From Novosphingobium rosa NBRC 15208 (GTDB lineage Bacteria > Pseudomonadota > Alphaproteobacteria > Sphingomonadales > Sphingomonadaceae), in contig NZ_BCZE01000049.1 in the NCBI RefSeq assembly GCF_001598555.1, positions 1 through 64,000 on the forward strand: DNA of 64,000 nt. Direction: 5' to 3'. Under the pieces are notes generated by a model. That model ran no database searches, had not been told where the DNA came from, and saw nothing but the letters and a program-made list of their open reading frames with translations. Shown here piece by piece: positions 40,099 to 49,007 of this stretch. Position numbers and translations under genes: made by a program. Each line of letters begins with the position of its first letter. Position 1 is the first letter of the stretch.

Positions 40099-42457
40099 GT
40101 TCCAGCTCCTGCACAAACAGGTGGCCTTGCGCGAGGCGGATGACATCAAGTTCATCCCCTACACCCGTCATCTCAATGAGACGGTTGTGGCACTGGAGGA
40201 TGGCTCCCTGATGCGGATGTACCGCGTCGATGGACGCCCCTTCGAGACCTGTGACATCGCCGATCTCAACACCTGGCACAACAAGCTCAACATCGCATGG
40301 CGCTCGATCGGTGACGATCGCGTAGCGGTGTGGACCCACCTTGTGCGGACCGCAACCGATCCAGTGCTCGACGGCTCTTTCCACTCGGACTTCGCCCGCA
40401 AGCTGCAAGAGCGCTACGCTGAGAGGCTGAAGGACAAAGTGCTCTATCACAACGAGTTTTACGTCACGGTCGTCGTGCGGCCCTCAAACATGGCGGGCGA
40501 TCAGGTTTCCCGCCTGTTCGGCAAGCGCCAGCCCGGCACCGAGATCGACAGCCGCGCCATGGTGATCATGGAAGACAAATGCCGCGATTTTGAAAGCCTG
40601 ATGGCCGAGACGAACCCGGAACGCCTATCCCTCTACGATCACAATGGCGTCCTGTTCTCCAAGCCGATGGAGGTGCTGCATTTCATCCTGACGGGCGACC
40701 GCATCCGGGTGCCCCTGCTGGACGGGCGGCTCGGCCAGGCCCTCTACAGCTCGCGCATCGTCTTTGGGCAGGAGGCCGCCGAGATCCGGCTCCCTCACAA
40801 GAGCCATTATCTCGGCATGTTCGGCGTGCGCGAGTATGTCGCCACCACGCGCAGCGGCCAGTTCAACAGTCTGCTGACGCTCGACTTTCCCTATGTGCTG
40901 ACCCAGAGCTTCGCGCCGCTGGTCAAGTCGATCGCCAGCGAGCGCTTCACCAAAAAATACAAGCAGATGGTGTCATCCGACGATGCCGGCGTCAGCCAGG
41001 CCGAGGAGCTGCTCGACGGCGTTGACGATCTTATGGCCAACCGCTTTGTGATGGGCGAGCACCACCTCTCGATCGCCGTGATGGACGAAGATCCGCGCCG
41101 CCTGCTCGATCGTCTCTCGATCGCCCGCGCGGCGGCGGCCGACACCGGCATGGTGATGGCGCGCGAGGATGTGGCGCTGGAGGCCGCCTTCTGGGCGCAG
41201 CTTCCGGGCAACTTCAAACTGCGGGCCCGGCCCGCCGTCATCAACAGCCGCAATTTCGCGGCGCTCTCGCCCTTCTACACCTTCCCCGCTGGCCGCAAAT
41301 CCGGGAACCATTGGGGCGATGCCGTGACGTTGCTCAAGACGCGCGCGGGTTCGTCCTTCTGGTTCAACTTCCACCGCGCCGACATCGGCCACACGCTCAT
41401 CATCGGCCCGACCGGCGCGGGCAAGACGGTGCTGCAAAACTTCCTACAGGCCCAGCTCGAAAAGACGGGCGCCAAACAGGTCTTCTTCGACAAGGACCGT
41501 GGCGCCGAGATCTTCGTGCGCGCCTGCGGCGGCACTTATCTCTCGCTGCGCAATGGCGAGCCGACCGGCTTTGCCCCGCTCAAGGGGCTGGAGCCGACGC
41601 ATGACAATATGGCCTTCCTGCGCCAGTTCATTCGTGTGCTGGTCCGGCGCGACAGCCGACCGCTCACGGTCGTGGAAGAGCGGCTGATCGATGATGGCCT
41701 CGATGCCGTGATGCGTCTTCCGGCGGCCTCCCGCTCGATCGGCGCGCTGCGCGAGATGCTGGGCTATGCCGATGCGGAAGGGATCGGCGCCCGGCTCGAA
41801 CGCTGGTGCCTGGGCGCGCCGTTAGGCTGGGCCTTCGACGGGTTGGTCGATGAGGTATCGATGACCGCACGCTTTGTTGGCTTCGACATGACCGATTTCC
41901 TCGAAAACCCGGAAATCCGCACGCCGATGATGCTCTACCTCTTCCACCGGGTGGATGAGCTGCTGGATGGCCAGCGGGTAGTGGTGGACATTGATGAGTT
42001 CTGGAAGGCTCTTCAGGATGACGCATTCCGGGCCTTCGCGCAGGATGGCCTCAAGACCTTCCGCAAGCGCAACGCCTTCATGGTCTTCGGCACGCAGTCG
42101 CCTGCGGACGCGCTTCGCTCCTCCATCGCCCATTCCATCATCGAGCAGACAGCCACCAAGATCCTGCTGCCCAACTCGGACGCGAAGCACTCGGATTATT
42201 GCGAGGGGCTGGGCCTAACCGAGGCGGAGTTTCGGCTGATCAAGGAGGATCTGACGCCGGAGAGCCGCTGCTTCCTCGTGAAGCAGGGGCATACCTCCAT
42301 CGTGGCCAAGCTCGATCTGGGCGGGATGCGCGATGAACTGTCCGTCCTGTCAGGCCGCGCGGAAACCCTGTCCGTCATGGAAGATGCCATCGCCCGCGCG
42401 GGCGACGATCCTGCGGCCTGGTTGCCGCTCTTTTACGCGAACGAGAGGAGAAGCTGA
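40091..42457 (+). CDS. virB4: VirB4 T4SS ATPase
   Basis: A 788-residue ATPase of normal family length. N-terminal CagE/TrbE/VirB domain (about 150-420), Walker A LIIGPTGAGKTVLQNFL (about 435-451), Walker B VVVDIDEFWKAL (about 635-646) and the downstream GTQSPADALRS motif. Energises pilus biogenesis and substrate transfer. ATG at 40091 overlaps virB3. Confidence 0.95.
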   Translation: MTRFQLLHKQVALREADDIKFIPYTRHLNETVVALEDGSLMRMYRVDGRPFETCDIADLNTWHNKLNIAWRSIGDDRVAVWTHLVRTATDPVLDGSFHSDFARKLQERYAERLKDKVLYHNEFYVTVVVRPSNMAGDQVSRLFGKRQPGTEIDSRAMVIMEDKCRDFESLMAETNPERLSLYDHNGVLFSKPMEVLHFILTGDRIRVPLLDGRLGQALYSSRIVFGQEAAEIRLPHKSHYLGMFGVREYVATTRSGQFNSLLTLDFPYVLTQSFAPLVKSIASERFTKKYKQMVSSDDAGVSQAEELLDGVDDLMANRFVMGEHHLSIAVMDEDPRRLLDRLSIARAAAADTGMVMAREDVALEAAFWAQLPGNFKLRARPAVINSRNFAALSPFYTFPAGRKSGNHWGDAVTLLKTRAGSSFWFNFHRADIGHTLIIGPTGAGKTVLQNFLQAQLEKTGAKQVFFDKDRGAEIFVRACGGTYLSLRNGEPTGFAPLKGLEPTHDNMAFLRQFIRVLVRRDSRPLTVVEERLIDDGLDAVMRLPAASRSIGALREMLGYADAEGIGARLERWCLGAPLGWAFDGLVDEVSMTARFVGFDMTDFLENPEIRTPMMLYLFHRVDELLDGQRVVVDIDEFWKALQDDAFRAFAQDGLKTFRKRNAFMVFGTQSPADALRSSIAHSIIEQTATKILLPNSDAKHSDYCEGLGLTEAEFRLIKEDLTPESRCFLVKQGHTSIVAKLDLGGMRDELSVLSGRAETLSVMEDAIARAGDDPAAWLPLFYANERRS

Positions 42458-42458
42458 G

Positions 42459-43184
42459 ATGAAGCGGATACCCATCACGCTGCTGATTGCCATGCCAGTT
42501 GCGCTGACCGTCAATGCCGCGCCCGCCACCGCCCAGGGCATCCCGGTCTATGATGCCTCGGGCTACCTTCAGGCCCTCGCGACGGTGAGCAACACCGTCA
42601 AGATGATTGAGCAGGGCGCGACCCAGATCACCACCATGTCCAACCAGCTCCAGTCCCTGCAAAAGCTCACCAACGTCAACACCCTCGCCACCAGCCTGAT
42701 CGATTCCACGGTGCGCAACATTCTGCCCAGCACCGCGATCGATGCGACCACGTTGCTGGCCGGGGATCTGTCCCGCCTCGGATCGCTTGGATCTCAGGCA
42801 TCACAGATCCAGGCACGCTACACGATCTCCGCCTCGTCTTCGTCCAGCGCGGACGCTGCCTATAATCAGGCGCTCCGCGACATCACCGGAACAGCGGCCA
42901 CCACGGCGGCGCTTGGTCAAAACACGCTGAGCATCACTCAGACCCGCATGCAGGGCCTTGAACAGCTTCGTACCCAGCTCAGCAGCGCCAAAGACCCCAA
43001 GGATGTGATGGACCTTCAGGCCCGCATCGGGGTCGAACAGGCTCAACTCCAGAACGATCAGATCAAGTTGCAGGCCATCCAGATGGCACAGAGCGGACAA
43101 ACGCAACTCGCGATCTCAACAGCCGAGACAAGTGCCGCGCGCAATGCCAGCAATTTCTACGATGCCAACACATTGAGGAAATGA
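42459..43184 (+). CDS. virB5: VirB5/TrbJ-type minor pilus protein
   Basis: A 241-residue exported protein: signal peptide (LLIAMPVALTVNAAPATAQG), then a helical body with IPVYDASGYLQALATVSNTVKMIEQGATQITTMSNQLQSLQKLT in parts, the VirB5 opening. Long Gln/Ala helices with a central Ser-rich loop. It sits at the pilus tip. Strong GAGAGGAG before the ATG at 42459. Confidence 0.9.
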   Translation: MKRIPITLLIAMPVALTVNAAPATAQGIPVYDASGYLQALATVSNTVKMIEQGATQITTMSNQLQSLQKLTNVNTLATSLIDSTVRNILPSTAIDATTLLAGDLSRLGSLGSQASQIQARYTISASSSSSADAAYNQALRDITGTAATTAALGQNTLSITQTRMQGLEQLRTQLSSAKDPKDVMDLQARIGVEQAQLQNDQIKLQAIQMAQSGQTQLAISTAETSAARNASNFYDANTLRK

Positions 43185-43187
43185 TTC

Positions 43188-43433
43188 ATGCGCAAACTGT
43201 TTGTCCTCTGCCTCGCCCTTGCCGCCTGTGGTTGTGAGAAGAAGGCCGCTGAAGCGGTCGCGGTGCCCACCACCGCGCAACTCATGGCTGACAACCAGCT
43301 TCTCAGCACCTGGCAGGGCAAGTGCAACACGGGAGAATACAGCCAGCTCCCGGCGGCCGAGAAGGACAATATGTGCTTCACCACGCGGGAGGCCACGCGC
43401 TCTCTCGCGGTCAAAAAGATGAACGGCATCTAG
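43188..43433 (+). CDS. Small lipoprotein, EexN-like entry exclusion candidate
   Basis: An 81-residue lipoprotein (signal LFVLCLALAACGC, two possible lipidated cysteines). The mature part TTAQLMADNQLLSTWQGKCNTGEYSQLPAAEKDNMCFTTREA in parts has the paired cysteines and residue spacing of EexN-family exclusion lipoproteins, which often follow the virB5 gene. It would reduce redundant mating into cells that already hold the plasmid. A structural role cannot be excluded. Confidence 0.65.
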   Translation: MRKLFVLCLALAACGCEKKAAEAVAVPTTAQLMADNQLLSTWQGKCNTGEYSQLPAAEKDNMCFTTREATRSLAVKKMNGI

Positions 43434-43471
43434 GGGCTCACAGCTCCAGGCCCTAGCGCGAGGTCCGCCCC

Positions 43472-44551
43472 ATGGCGTCCAGCTCCGTCAACATCATGGT
43501 CTTGTTCACGACCATGTATGGTTACATCGAATCCGCGATTGCCTCCGCCGTATCGAGCTTCGGATCGGGCCTCGTGAGCTTCGTGGCCGCCCCTTTGGGG
43601 CTGGCCGCGACCATCTACTTCCTCTTGCTCGGGTTCGCTGTTTTGCGCGGCGCCATCCAGGCGCCGCTACGCGAGCTGGTATTTCAGGCAGGCAAGGTCG
43701 GCTTCGCGCTCGCGGCCGCCAGTGCCGTCGGTTATTCCACCTTTGTCGTCAACGTGGCGACCAACCTCCCCCAACAGATCATCGCCGCCGGATCGGGAAC
43801 GGCTGTCACCAACCCCGGCACCACCTTTGACACCTATGTCTCCGACACGGGCAAGCTGGCCTCGCGAATGGAGAAGGAAAACGCCGTCATCCAGGCGATG
43901 CCTTCTCAGGGCATCACCGATTTTCGCACGCCTTTGATCCAGTTGAGGGCCGCGCTGGTCACCTACGCCTGCATCGCAATCCTCTACGTCTTTGCGTTCC
44001 TGTCGGCTGCCGTGGGGTTCTGCATCGTCATTTTCGCCAAGCTAGCCGTCTCAATTTGCGTTGCACTGGCACCGCTGGCGCTAGGCTGCCTCCTGTTCAA
44101 TTCATCGCGGTGGCTGTTTGATGGATGGCTACGCCAGACCTCGAACTACATCCTGTTGATGGTCGTCATGGCGATCATGACCAAATTCATTACCGGACTT
44201 CAGGAAGCCTCGATGGATGGCATCATGGGGGCGATCGGGGATGGCTCCAATTTCCTCCTGACCGAGGGCGACATCTCCGAACTCAACACCGGCATGATGG
44301 TCGTCTCCACGGTCGCCTGCTGCGCGATCTACATCGTCGGCACGATCTTCTTTTTCCAGTCGCCATCCATCGCCTCGGGCATTGCCGGGGGCGCCTCCTC
44401 TGGTGGGCACGCCTTCCTTCAGACAGGCATGAATCTGGCGGCCAACCGCCTGATGTTCCGTCGCCTCGCCGGTGGGGCTGGCGCCGGGCGAACTGGCGCC
44501 AGCGGTGCCGCCGGGGGGAGCGTCTCGCGCTCCCGAACGGGCACCGGCTAA
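43472..44551 (+). CDS. virB6: VirB6/TrbL-type channel protein
   Basis: A 359-residue polytopic protein with about six to seven membrane segments (LGLAATIYFLLLGFAVLRGAI, ACIAILYVFAFLSAAVGFCIVIFAKLAVSICVALAPLALGCLLF in parts, STVACCAIYIVGTIFFF) and the central RWLFDGWLRQ motif of the family. The Gly/Ser/Arg tail is low complexity. Forms part of the inner membrane translocation pore. Confidence 0.9.
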   Translation: MASSSVNIMVLFTTMYGYIESAIASAVSSFGSGLVSFVAAPLGLAATIYFLLLGFAVLRGAIQAPLRELVFQAGKVGFALAAASAVGYSTFVVNVATNLPQQIIAAGSGTAVTNPGTTFDTYVSDTGKLASRMEKENAVIQAMPSQGITDFRTPLIQLRAALVTYACIAILYVFAFLSAAVGFCIVIFAKLAVSICVALAPLALGCLLFNSSRWLFDGWLRQTSNYILLMVVMAIMTKFITGLQEASMDGIMGAIGDGSNFLLTEGDISELNTGMMVVSTVACCAIYIVGTIFFFQSPSIASGIAGGASSGGHAFLQTGMNLAANRLMFRRLAGGAGAGRTGASGAAGGSVSRSRTGTG

Positions 44552-44616
44552 CCCGCCCGGGGCAGCACAAGACTTTCGGACTGGCCGTCACAGGCGGCAT
44601 ATAAAGGACGATACTC

Positions 44617-44958
44617 ATGAAACGCCTGATTTTCGTGGCGTTGGGCACGGCTGTGCTCAGCGGATGCACCGGGACTCACATCAAGCCGCCGCCCGTCTGC
44701 GACGGCAAACATCGCCGCCCGGCCAATCTCTATGGCACCATCCTGCCCAGCCTCCCGGTGCCTTTGCCACAGTCGCAGGCCCAGAGCGAAGGTCACGGAC
44801 AATCCATGGTGGCGCCGCCTCCCGCGGTCGAGCCCCCTGCCCCAGCGCCGGAAAACGGTGGGCCTCTGCCTGCGCCGGATCAGGGCGGGACGGACGCCCC
44901 TCCATCGGCGCCCCACACATCCGCGCGCGACATCGCACGCTCCTACACCCGCTGCTGA
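44617..44958 (+). CDS. virB7: VirB7-like proline-rich lipoprotein
   Basis: A 113-residue lipoprotein (lipobox AVLSGC at about 14-19), with CDGKHRRPAN after the anchor and a long Pro/Ala-rich tail ending SYTRC. It lies just before virB8 where virB7 is expected, though it is longer than classical VirB7 (about 50 aa). It would anchor VirB9 to the outer membrane. Confidence 0.7.
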   Translation: MKRLIFVALGTAVLSGCTGTHIKPPPVCDGKHRRPANLYGTILPSLPVPLPQSQAQSEGHGQSMVAPPPAVEPPAPAPENGGPLPAPDQGGTDAPPSAPHTSARDIARSYTRC

Positions 44959-44973
44959 GGAAGGGATCTGACC

Positions 44974-45651
44974 ATGCGCGCGGTAAGAACCGAGGATAAA
45001 GAGCAGTATCTGGAGACCGCCCGGACCTGGGAATATGACCGGATGCGCTCTGCCATCCAGTCACGGCGGGTCGCCTGGACGGTGGCGGGGGGCGCCTGCG
45101 CGCTAGCCGTGGTCTCCATCGCCACAATAGCGATGCTGATGCCGCTCAAGACGGTCGTGCCCTATGTCATCCGGGTCGATCGCTCGACCGGCGAAACCGA
45201 GATTGTCACTGCCCTCAAGGGCCCCCAGCCCCGTACCTATGATGATGCAGTGAACCGCTATTTCATCGCGCAATATGTGCGGCTGCGCGAGGGCTGGCTC
45301 AACGACGCCGCGCGCGAAAACGCCTATACCGTGATGCTGATGAGCCAGCAGGCGGAAAGTGGACGCTATCTGGCGGGCGTGGAATCGAGCAACAAGAACG
45401 CGCCATCGAACGTCTATGGCGAGAAGGGCTATGTCTCGATCTCGATCCGCTCGATCAGCTATCTGAGCCCCACCGTCGCCCAGGTGCGCTTCAGCAAAAT
45501 CATCACGATGGGTCAGAACACGCCGGTCGCGCAGAACTGGAATGCGATCGTCACCTTCAAATTCACCACGGCCCCCGAGCACGAAAAGGATCGCACCATC
45601 AATCCACTCGGCTTTCAGGTCGTGAACTATCGCAGCGACCCGGAGGCCTGA
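44974..45651 (+). CDS. virB8: VirB8-type inner membrane core protein
   Basis: A 225-residue bitopic protein: cytoplasmic start, one membrane helix (VAGGACALAVVSIATIAMLMPL in parts, about 32-53), then a periplasmic NTF2-like domain (PYVIRVDRSTGETEIV, RYFIAQYVRLREGW, NPLGFQVVNYRSDPE). Scaffold joining inner membrane and core complexes. Two bp separate it from virB9. Confidence 0.93.
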   Translation: MRAVRTEDKEQYLETARTWEYDRMRSAIQSRRVAWTVAGGACALAVVSIATIAMLMPLKTVVPYVIRVDRSTGETEIVTALKGPQPRTYDDAVNRYFIAQYVRLREGWLNDAARENAYTVMLMSQQAESGRYLAGVESSNKNAPSNVYGEKGYVSISIRSISYLSPTVAQVRFSKIITMGQNTPVAQNWNAIVTFKFTTAPEHEKDRTINPLGFQVVNYRSDPEA

Positions 45652-45652
45652 C

Positions 45653-46705
45653 ATGAGCGAGGAGCCCCATATGCCGCCGCCGGCGCCGGAAGCCGAGCAG
45701 CAGCCCGCCGAACGGAAGGTCATCCCCTTCCTCCCCGCCCTTCGCCAGAAGCTCGGCGACCGCTTGTCGCCACCCGCCACCAAGCTGGTGGTCACGCCAG
45801 CGGGCGCCCAAAGCCGTTTCTGGCGCGGCTTGGGCGCCATCTGGCACAGACTGGTGTCGCTTTCGCTCGTTGGGGCCATCGCCTTCACGCTGCTGCCCCA
45901 CACCGCCTTCGCCGCGCAGACCCCGGCCCCGGGCGTGAAAGACACCCGGGTGCGCAATGTGGATTATGACCCCGATCAGGTTGTCTCGATTGTCGGCCAC
46001 TTCCGCCATGCCATCGAGATCGAGTTTGGCCCCGGCGAGACGGTGACGCAGGCAGCTTTGGGCGACACGGTGTCCTGGCAGATCGCCCCGGTCGGCAACA
46101 TCGTGTTCCTGAAACCCCGTGAGAAAGCGGCAGGAACCAACCTCATCGTCATCACCAATGCGGGCGGCATCACGCGCACCTATCATTTCAGCCTTGTACT
46201 CGGCGCCGAGGCCACGATGTTCGGGGTGCGCTTCCATTATCCAGAGCAGGAGCGCGCGCAGGCCGCAGCGCAGGCGAGGGTCGCCACCATTCAGGCGGCC
46301 AAGGTGGTCGAGAGCACCGTGGTCGCCTCGGCGCTCGATCACGCGGTGATCGAAGGCACCCGCAACATGAAATACACGGTGCAGGGCGACAGCGCGCTCC
46401 AGCCCACCGAGATCTCCGACAATGGCGAGTTCACGGTGCTGCGCTATCCCGGCCATGCCGACATCCCGTCGATCTTCGCGGTGGACGTGGACGGGAGCGA
46501 GACCATCGTGCCCTATGATGTGCGCGAGGATTTCGTCGTCATCCACGCCGTCTACCGCCAGCTCCGCCTCCGGCGCGGCAACACTGTGCTGTGCGTCTAC
46601 AATGAAGGCGCCCCGCGCAATGAGCGCGGCGACCGAACCGGCACCGTCTCCAATGTCGTCGAACGCAAAGTGAAGGGACCGCAAGATGACCGAACCCGTC
46701 CTTGA
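45653..46705 (+). CDS. virB9: VirB9-type outer membrane core protein
   Basis: A 350-residue protein. The signal peptide (LVGAIAFTLLPHTAFAAQ) lies unusually far in, near residue 65-85, after a Pro- and Lys-rich cytoplasmic-looking segment, so the true start could be internal. The mature part has VRNVDYDPDQVVSIVGHFRHAIEIEFGPGE in parts, GTNLIVITNAGGITRTYHFSL and the C-terminal VDGSETIVPYDVREDFVVIHAVYRQLRLRRGN region. It overlaps virB10 by 20 bp. Confidence 0.92.
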   Translation: MSEEPHMPPPAPEAEQQPAERKVIPFLPALRQKLGDRLSPPATKLVVTPAGAQSRFWRGLGAIWHRLVSLSLVGAIAFTLLPHTAFAAQTPAPGVKDTRVRNVDYDPDQVVSIVGHFRHAIEIEFGPGETVTQAALGDTVSWQIAPVGNIVFLKPREKAAGTNLIVITNAGGITRTYHFSLVLGAEATMFGVRFHYPEQERAQAAAQARVATIQAAKVVESTVVASALDHAVIEGTRNMKYTVQGDSALQPTEISDNGEFTVLRYPGHADIPSIFAVDVDGSETIVPYDVREDFVVIHAVYRQLRLRRGNTVLCVYNEGAPRNERGDRTGTVSNVVERKVKGPQDDRTRP

Positions 46706-47966
46706 TCGCGGCGGCGCCATCGGCCCTGCCGGCCATGCCGATGCTATCCCGGCCCAAGAAGCTGACAGCGCAGTTGCGCGCAGTGGTGGCTGGGGTAACA
46801 TCGCCCTCATCGGCGCCGGGGTTGCGCTGCTCGGCACGATGGGCGGAATCGCCATCGGCTATGGCGCCTTCCACCATTCGGGCGGCAGCAAGGCAGCCGA
46901 GCAACCGGCCAAGGCGAGCGAACGCTCGGTTGACGATGTGATGGCCGCGCCAAACGCGCAGCGTGCGGCGCTGGCCGGGCAGCTCGGCCAGCCCAATGCG
47001 CCGCAGACTGACATCTTTGGGCGCCCGATCGCGCCGAAGCCCGGCCAGCAGCCAACCGACGTAAACGGAAATCCGTTACCCCAAACTAACGGTCAACCGT
47101 CACCTGCCCAGCAACGCGCCGCGCAGGAACGCTCCATGGCCGATGCCGCCCGGCGCTCCCCGATCATGGCCTTTGGGTCCAGCGGCCAGACATTCGGTGC
47201 TTCTCCCTCGGCCAGCACGCCAGCGGCGGGCGCCTCGCCGCAGGGTCAATCCATGGTGGCACCGCAGGATTTCGGGGCCAGCGGGTTCGGGCCGCCCAGC
47301 GGGCGCGAAGGGGCTACCACACCCCCAACGGGCAAGGGCTCGACCGATTTCAGCGACCAGCTCGGGCACAGCACCATCCAGACGGTGCGCGCCACCGTGA
47401 TCCCCGATCGCAGCTTTCTCCTGAGCGCCGGCACGGTCATCCCTTGCACGCTCCAGACCGCCATCAACTCGACGCAGGCCGGCTTTGTCTCCTGTGTCAT
47501 CAACCATGACGTGTTTTCGGAAAATGGCCGGGTGGTCCTGCTCGACAAGGGCACCAAGGTGCTGGGCCAATATTCGGGCGGCATCACACAGGGCCAGGCG
47601 CGCATGTTCGTGCTCTGGACCCGGGCCCTGACGCCGCGCGGGGTGTCGATCGATCTGGGATCGCCCGCCGCCGACAGCCTCGGTCGCTCCGGCGTCACGG
47701 GCGGGATCGACACGCAGTTCTGGGCGCGCTTTGGCGCCGCTCTGCTGATGTCGGTGCTGGAGGATGCCTCCAACATCGCGGGCCGGGCCGTGGCAGGCCA
47801 GGGCACCTACACCGCCGAGGTGCCCTCGACCATGGGCCAGACCGTCCTTCAGAGCACCATGAACATCCGCCCGATCCTCAAGAAAAATCAGGGAGACACC
47901 GCCGCGATTTTTGTCGCCAAGGACTTCGATTTCCGGTCGGTCTATGATGTGCAGTTGAGGCGCTGA
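46686..47966 (+). CDS. virB10: VirB10/TrbI-type core protein
   Basis: A 426-residue protein spanning both membranes: cytoplasmic start, membrane helix (NIALIGAGVALLGTMGGIAIGYGAF in parts, about 37-61), a Pro/Gln-rich periplasmic linker (about 80-215), then the VirB10 beta-barrel (VIPDRSFLLSAGTVIPCTLQTAINS in parts, LLDKGTKVLGQYSGG, SIDLGSPAADSLGRSGVTG). Transmits energy to the outer pore. Good AAGGGA site before the ATG. Confidence 0.94.
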   Translation: MTEPVLDRGGAIGPAGHADAIPAQEADSAVARSGGWGNIALIGAGVALLGTMGGIAIGYGAFHHSGGSKAAEQPAKASERSVDDVMAAPNAQRAALAGQLGQPNAPQTDIFGRPIAPKPGQQPTDVNGNPLPQTNGQPSPAQQRAAQERSMADAARRSPIMAFGSSGQTFGASPSASTPAAGASPQGQSMVAPQDFGASGFGPPSGREGATTPPTGKGSTDFSDQLGHSTIQTVRATVIPDRSFLLSAGTVIPCTLQTAINSTQAGFVSCVINHDVFSENGRVVLLDKGTKVLGQYSGGITQGQARMFVLWTRALTPRGVSIDLGSPAADSLGRSGVTGGIDTQFWARFGAALLMSVLEDASNIAGRAVAGQGTYTAEVPSTMGQTVLQSTMNIRPILKKNQGDTAAIFVAKDFDFRSVYDVQLRR

Positions 47967-47969
47967 TCC

Positions 47970-48992
47970 ATGCCCACCCTCGGCACCTCGGCGATCTACG
48001 CGCACAATGCTGCGCCTCTGGAGCCCTTCCTCGCCCGCGGCGATGTGACAGAGCTGGTCATCAACGAGCCGGGCTGGATCGGGGTGGAGACGCGGGCGGG
48101 ATGGGAGTGGCATGAGGCCCCGTCCCTCGATCATGCCAGCCTGATGACGCTGGCCAAGCTGATCGCCGGCCTGACCAAGCAGGACATCACCTCCGAGCAT
48201 CCGATCTGCTCCTCGGTCCTCCCGGGCGGCGAGCGCGCCCAGGTCGTGATCCCGCCTGCCGTGGAATTGGGCTTTGTATCGATCACGATCCGCAAGGCCT
48301 CGGGCGTCTCCATGGACATCCATGATTTCGAGCGAGCAGGCCTGTTCAGCGAAGTCCGTGCCCATGGTATCGGCGAGGAGGTCGATGCCGCGCTGCTGGC
48401 CCATCGCGAGGCAGGCGACTGGAAGGCCTTCTTCACCCTCGCCGTCGAAGCCCGGAAAAACATCCTGATCTCCGGCGCCACCGGCTCGGGCAAGACCAGC
48501 TTTTCCAAGGGGCTCATCAAGCTGATCCCCGATTATGAGCGCGTGTTGACCATCGAGGATACGCGCGAGCTGATCGTGCCCCAGCGCAACCACGTCCATA
48601 TGATGTATGCCAAAGACGGCAAGGGCCTCCAGAAGGCCGGGGCCAAGGAGCTGCTGGAATCGGCGCTGCGCATGCGGCCTGACCGCATCCTCCTCCAGGA
48701 GCTGCGCGACGGCACGGCCTTCTTCTACCTGCGCAACGTCAACAGCGGCCATCCCGGCTCGATCACCACGGTCCACGCCAACACCGCCGAGGGCGCGCTC
48801 GAACAGCTCACCCTCCTCGTCAAGGAATCCGAGGGCGGCAACGATCTCGACCGCCATGACATCCGTGCCCTGCTGCGCTCGCTGGTCGATGTTGTCGTTC
48901 AGATGCACCGCATCCCGCCCGGCGAGGGCAAACCGGCCCGCTACCGCATGACGGAGGTGTGGTTCGATCCGGCCGGCAAACCCCGCGACTAA
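47970..48992 (+). CDS. virB11: VirB11 T4SS hexameric ATPase
   Basis: A 340-residue secretion ATPase. N-terminal VTELVINEPGWIGVE; Walker A LISGATGSGKTSFSKGLI (about 165-182); Asp box TIEDTRELIVP; Walker B RPDRILLQELRDGTAFFYLRNVNSGHPGSITTVHA in parts with the His box at its end. Switches the machine between pilus assembly and substrate transfer. Confidence 0.95.
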   Translation: MPTLGTSAIYAHNAAPLEPFLARGDVTELVINEPGWIGVETRAGWEWHEAPSLDHASLMTLAKLIAGLTKQDITSEHPICSSVLPGGERAQVVIPPAVELGFVSITIRKASGVSMDIHDFERAGLFSEVRAHGIGEEVDAALLAHREAGDWKAFFTLAVEARKNILISGATGSGKTSFSKGLIKLIPDYERVLTIEDTRELIVPQRNHVHMMYAKDGKGLQKAGAKELLESALRMRPDRILLQELRDGTAFFYLRNVNSGHPGSITTVHANTAEGALEQLTLLVKESEGGNDLDRHDIRALLRSLVDVVVQMHRIPPGEGKPARYRMTEVWFDPAGKPRD

Positions 48993-49007
48993 CGAAAGGA
49001 TCTGCCC

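Noticed and set aside
47100-48908. 602-codon minus-strand frame
   Set aside because: Antisense to virB10/virB11, whose Walker and barrel motifs are certain.
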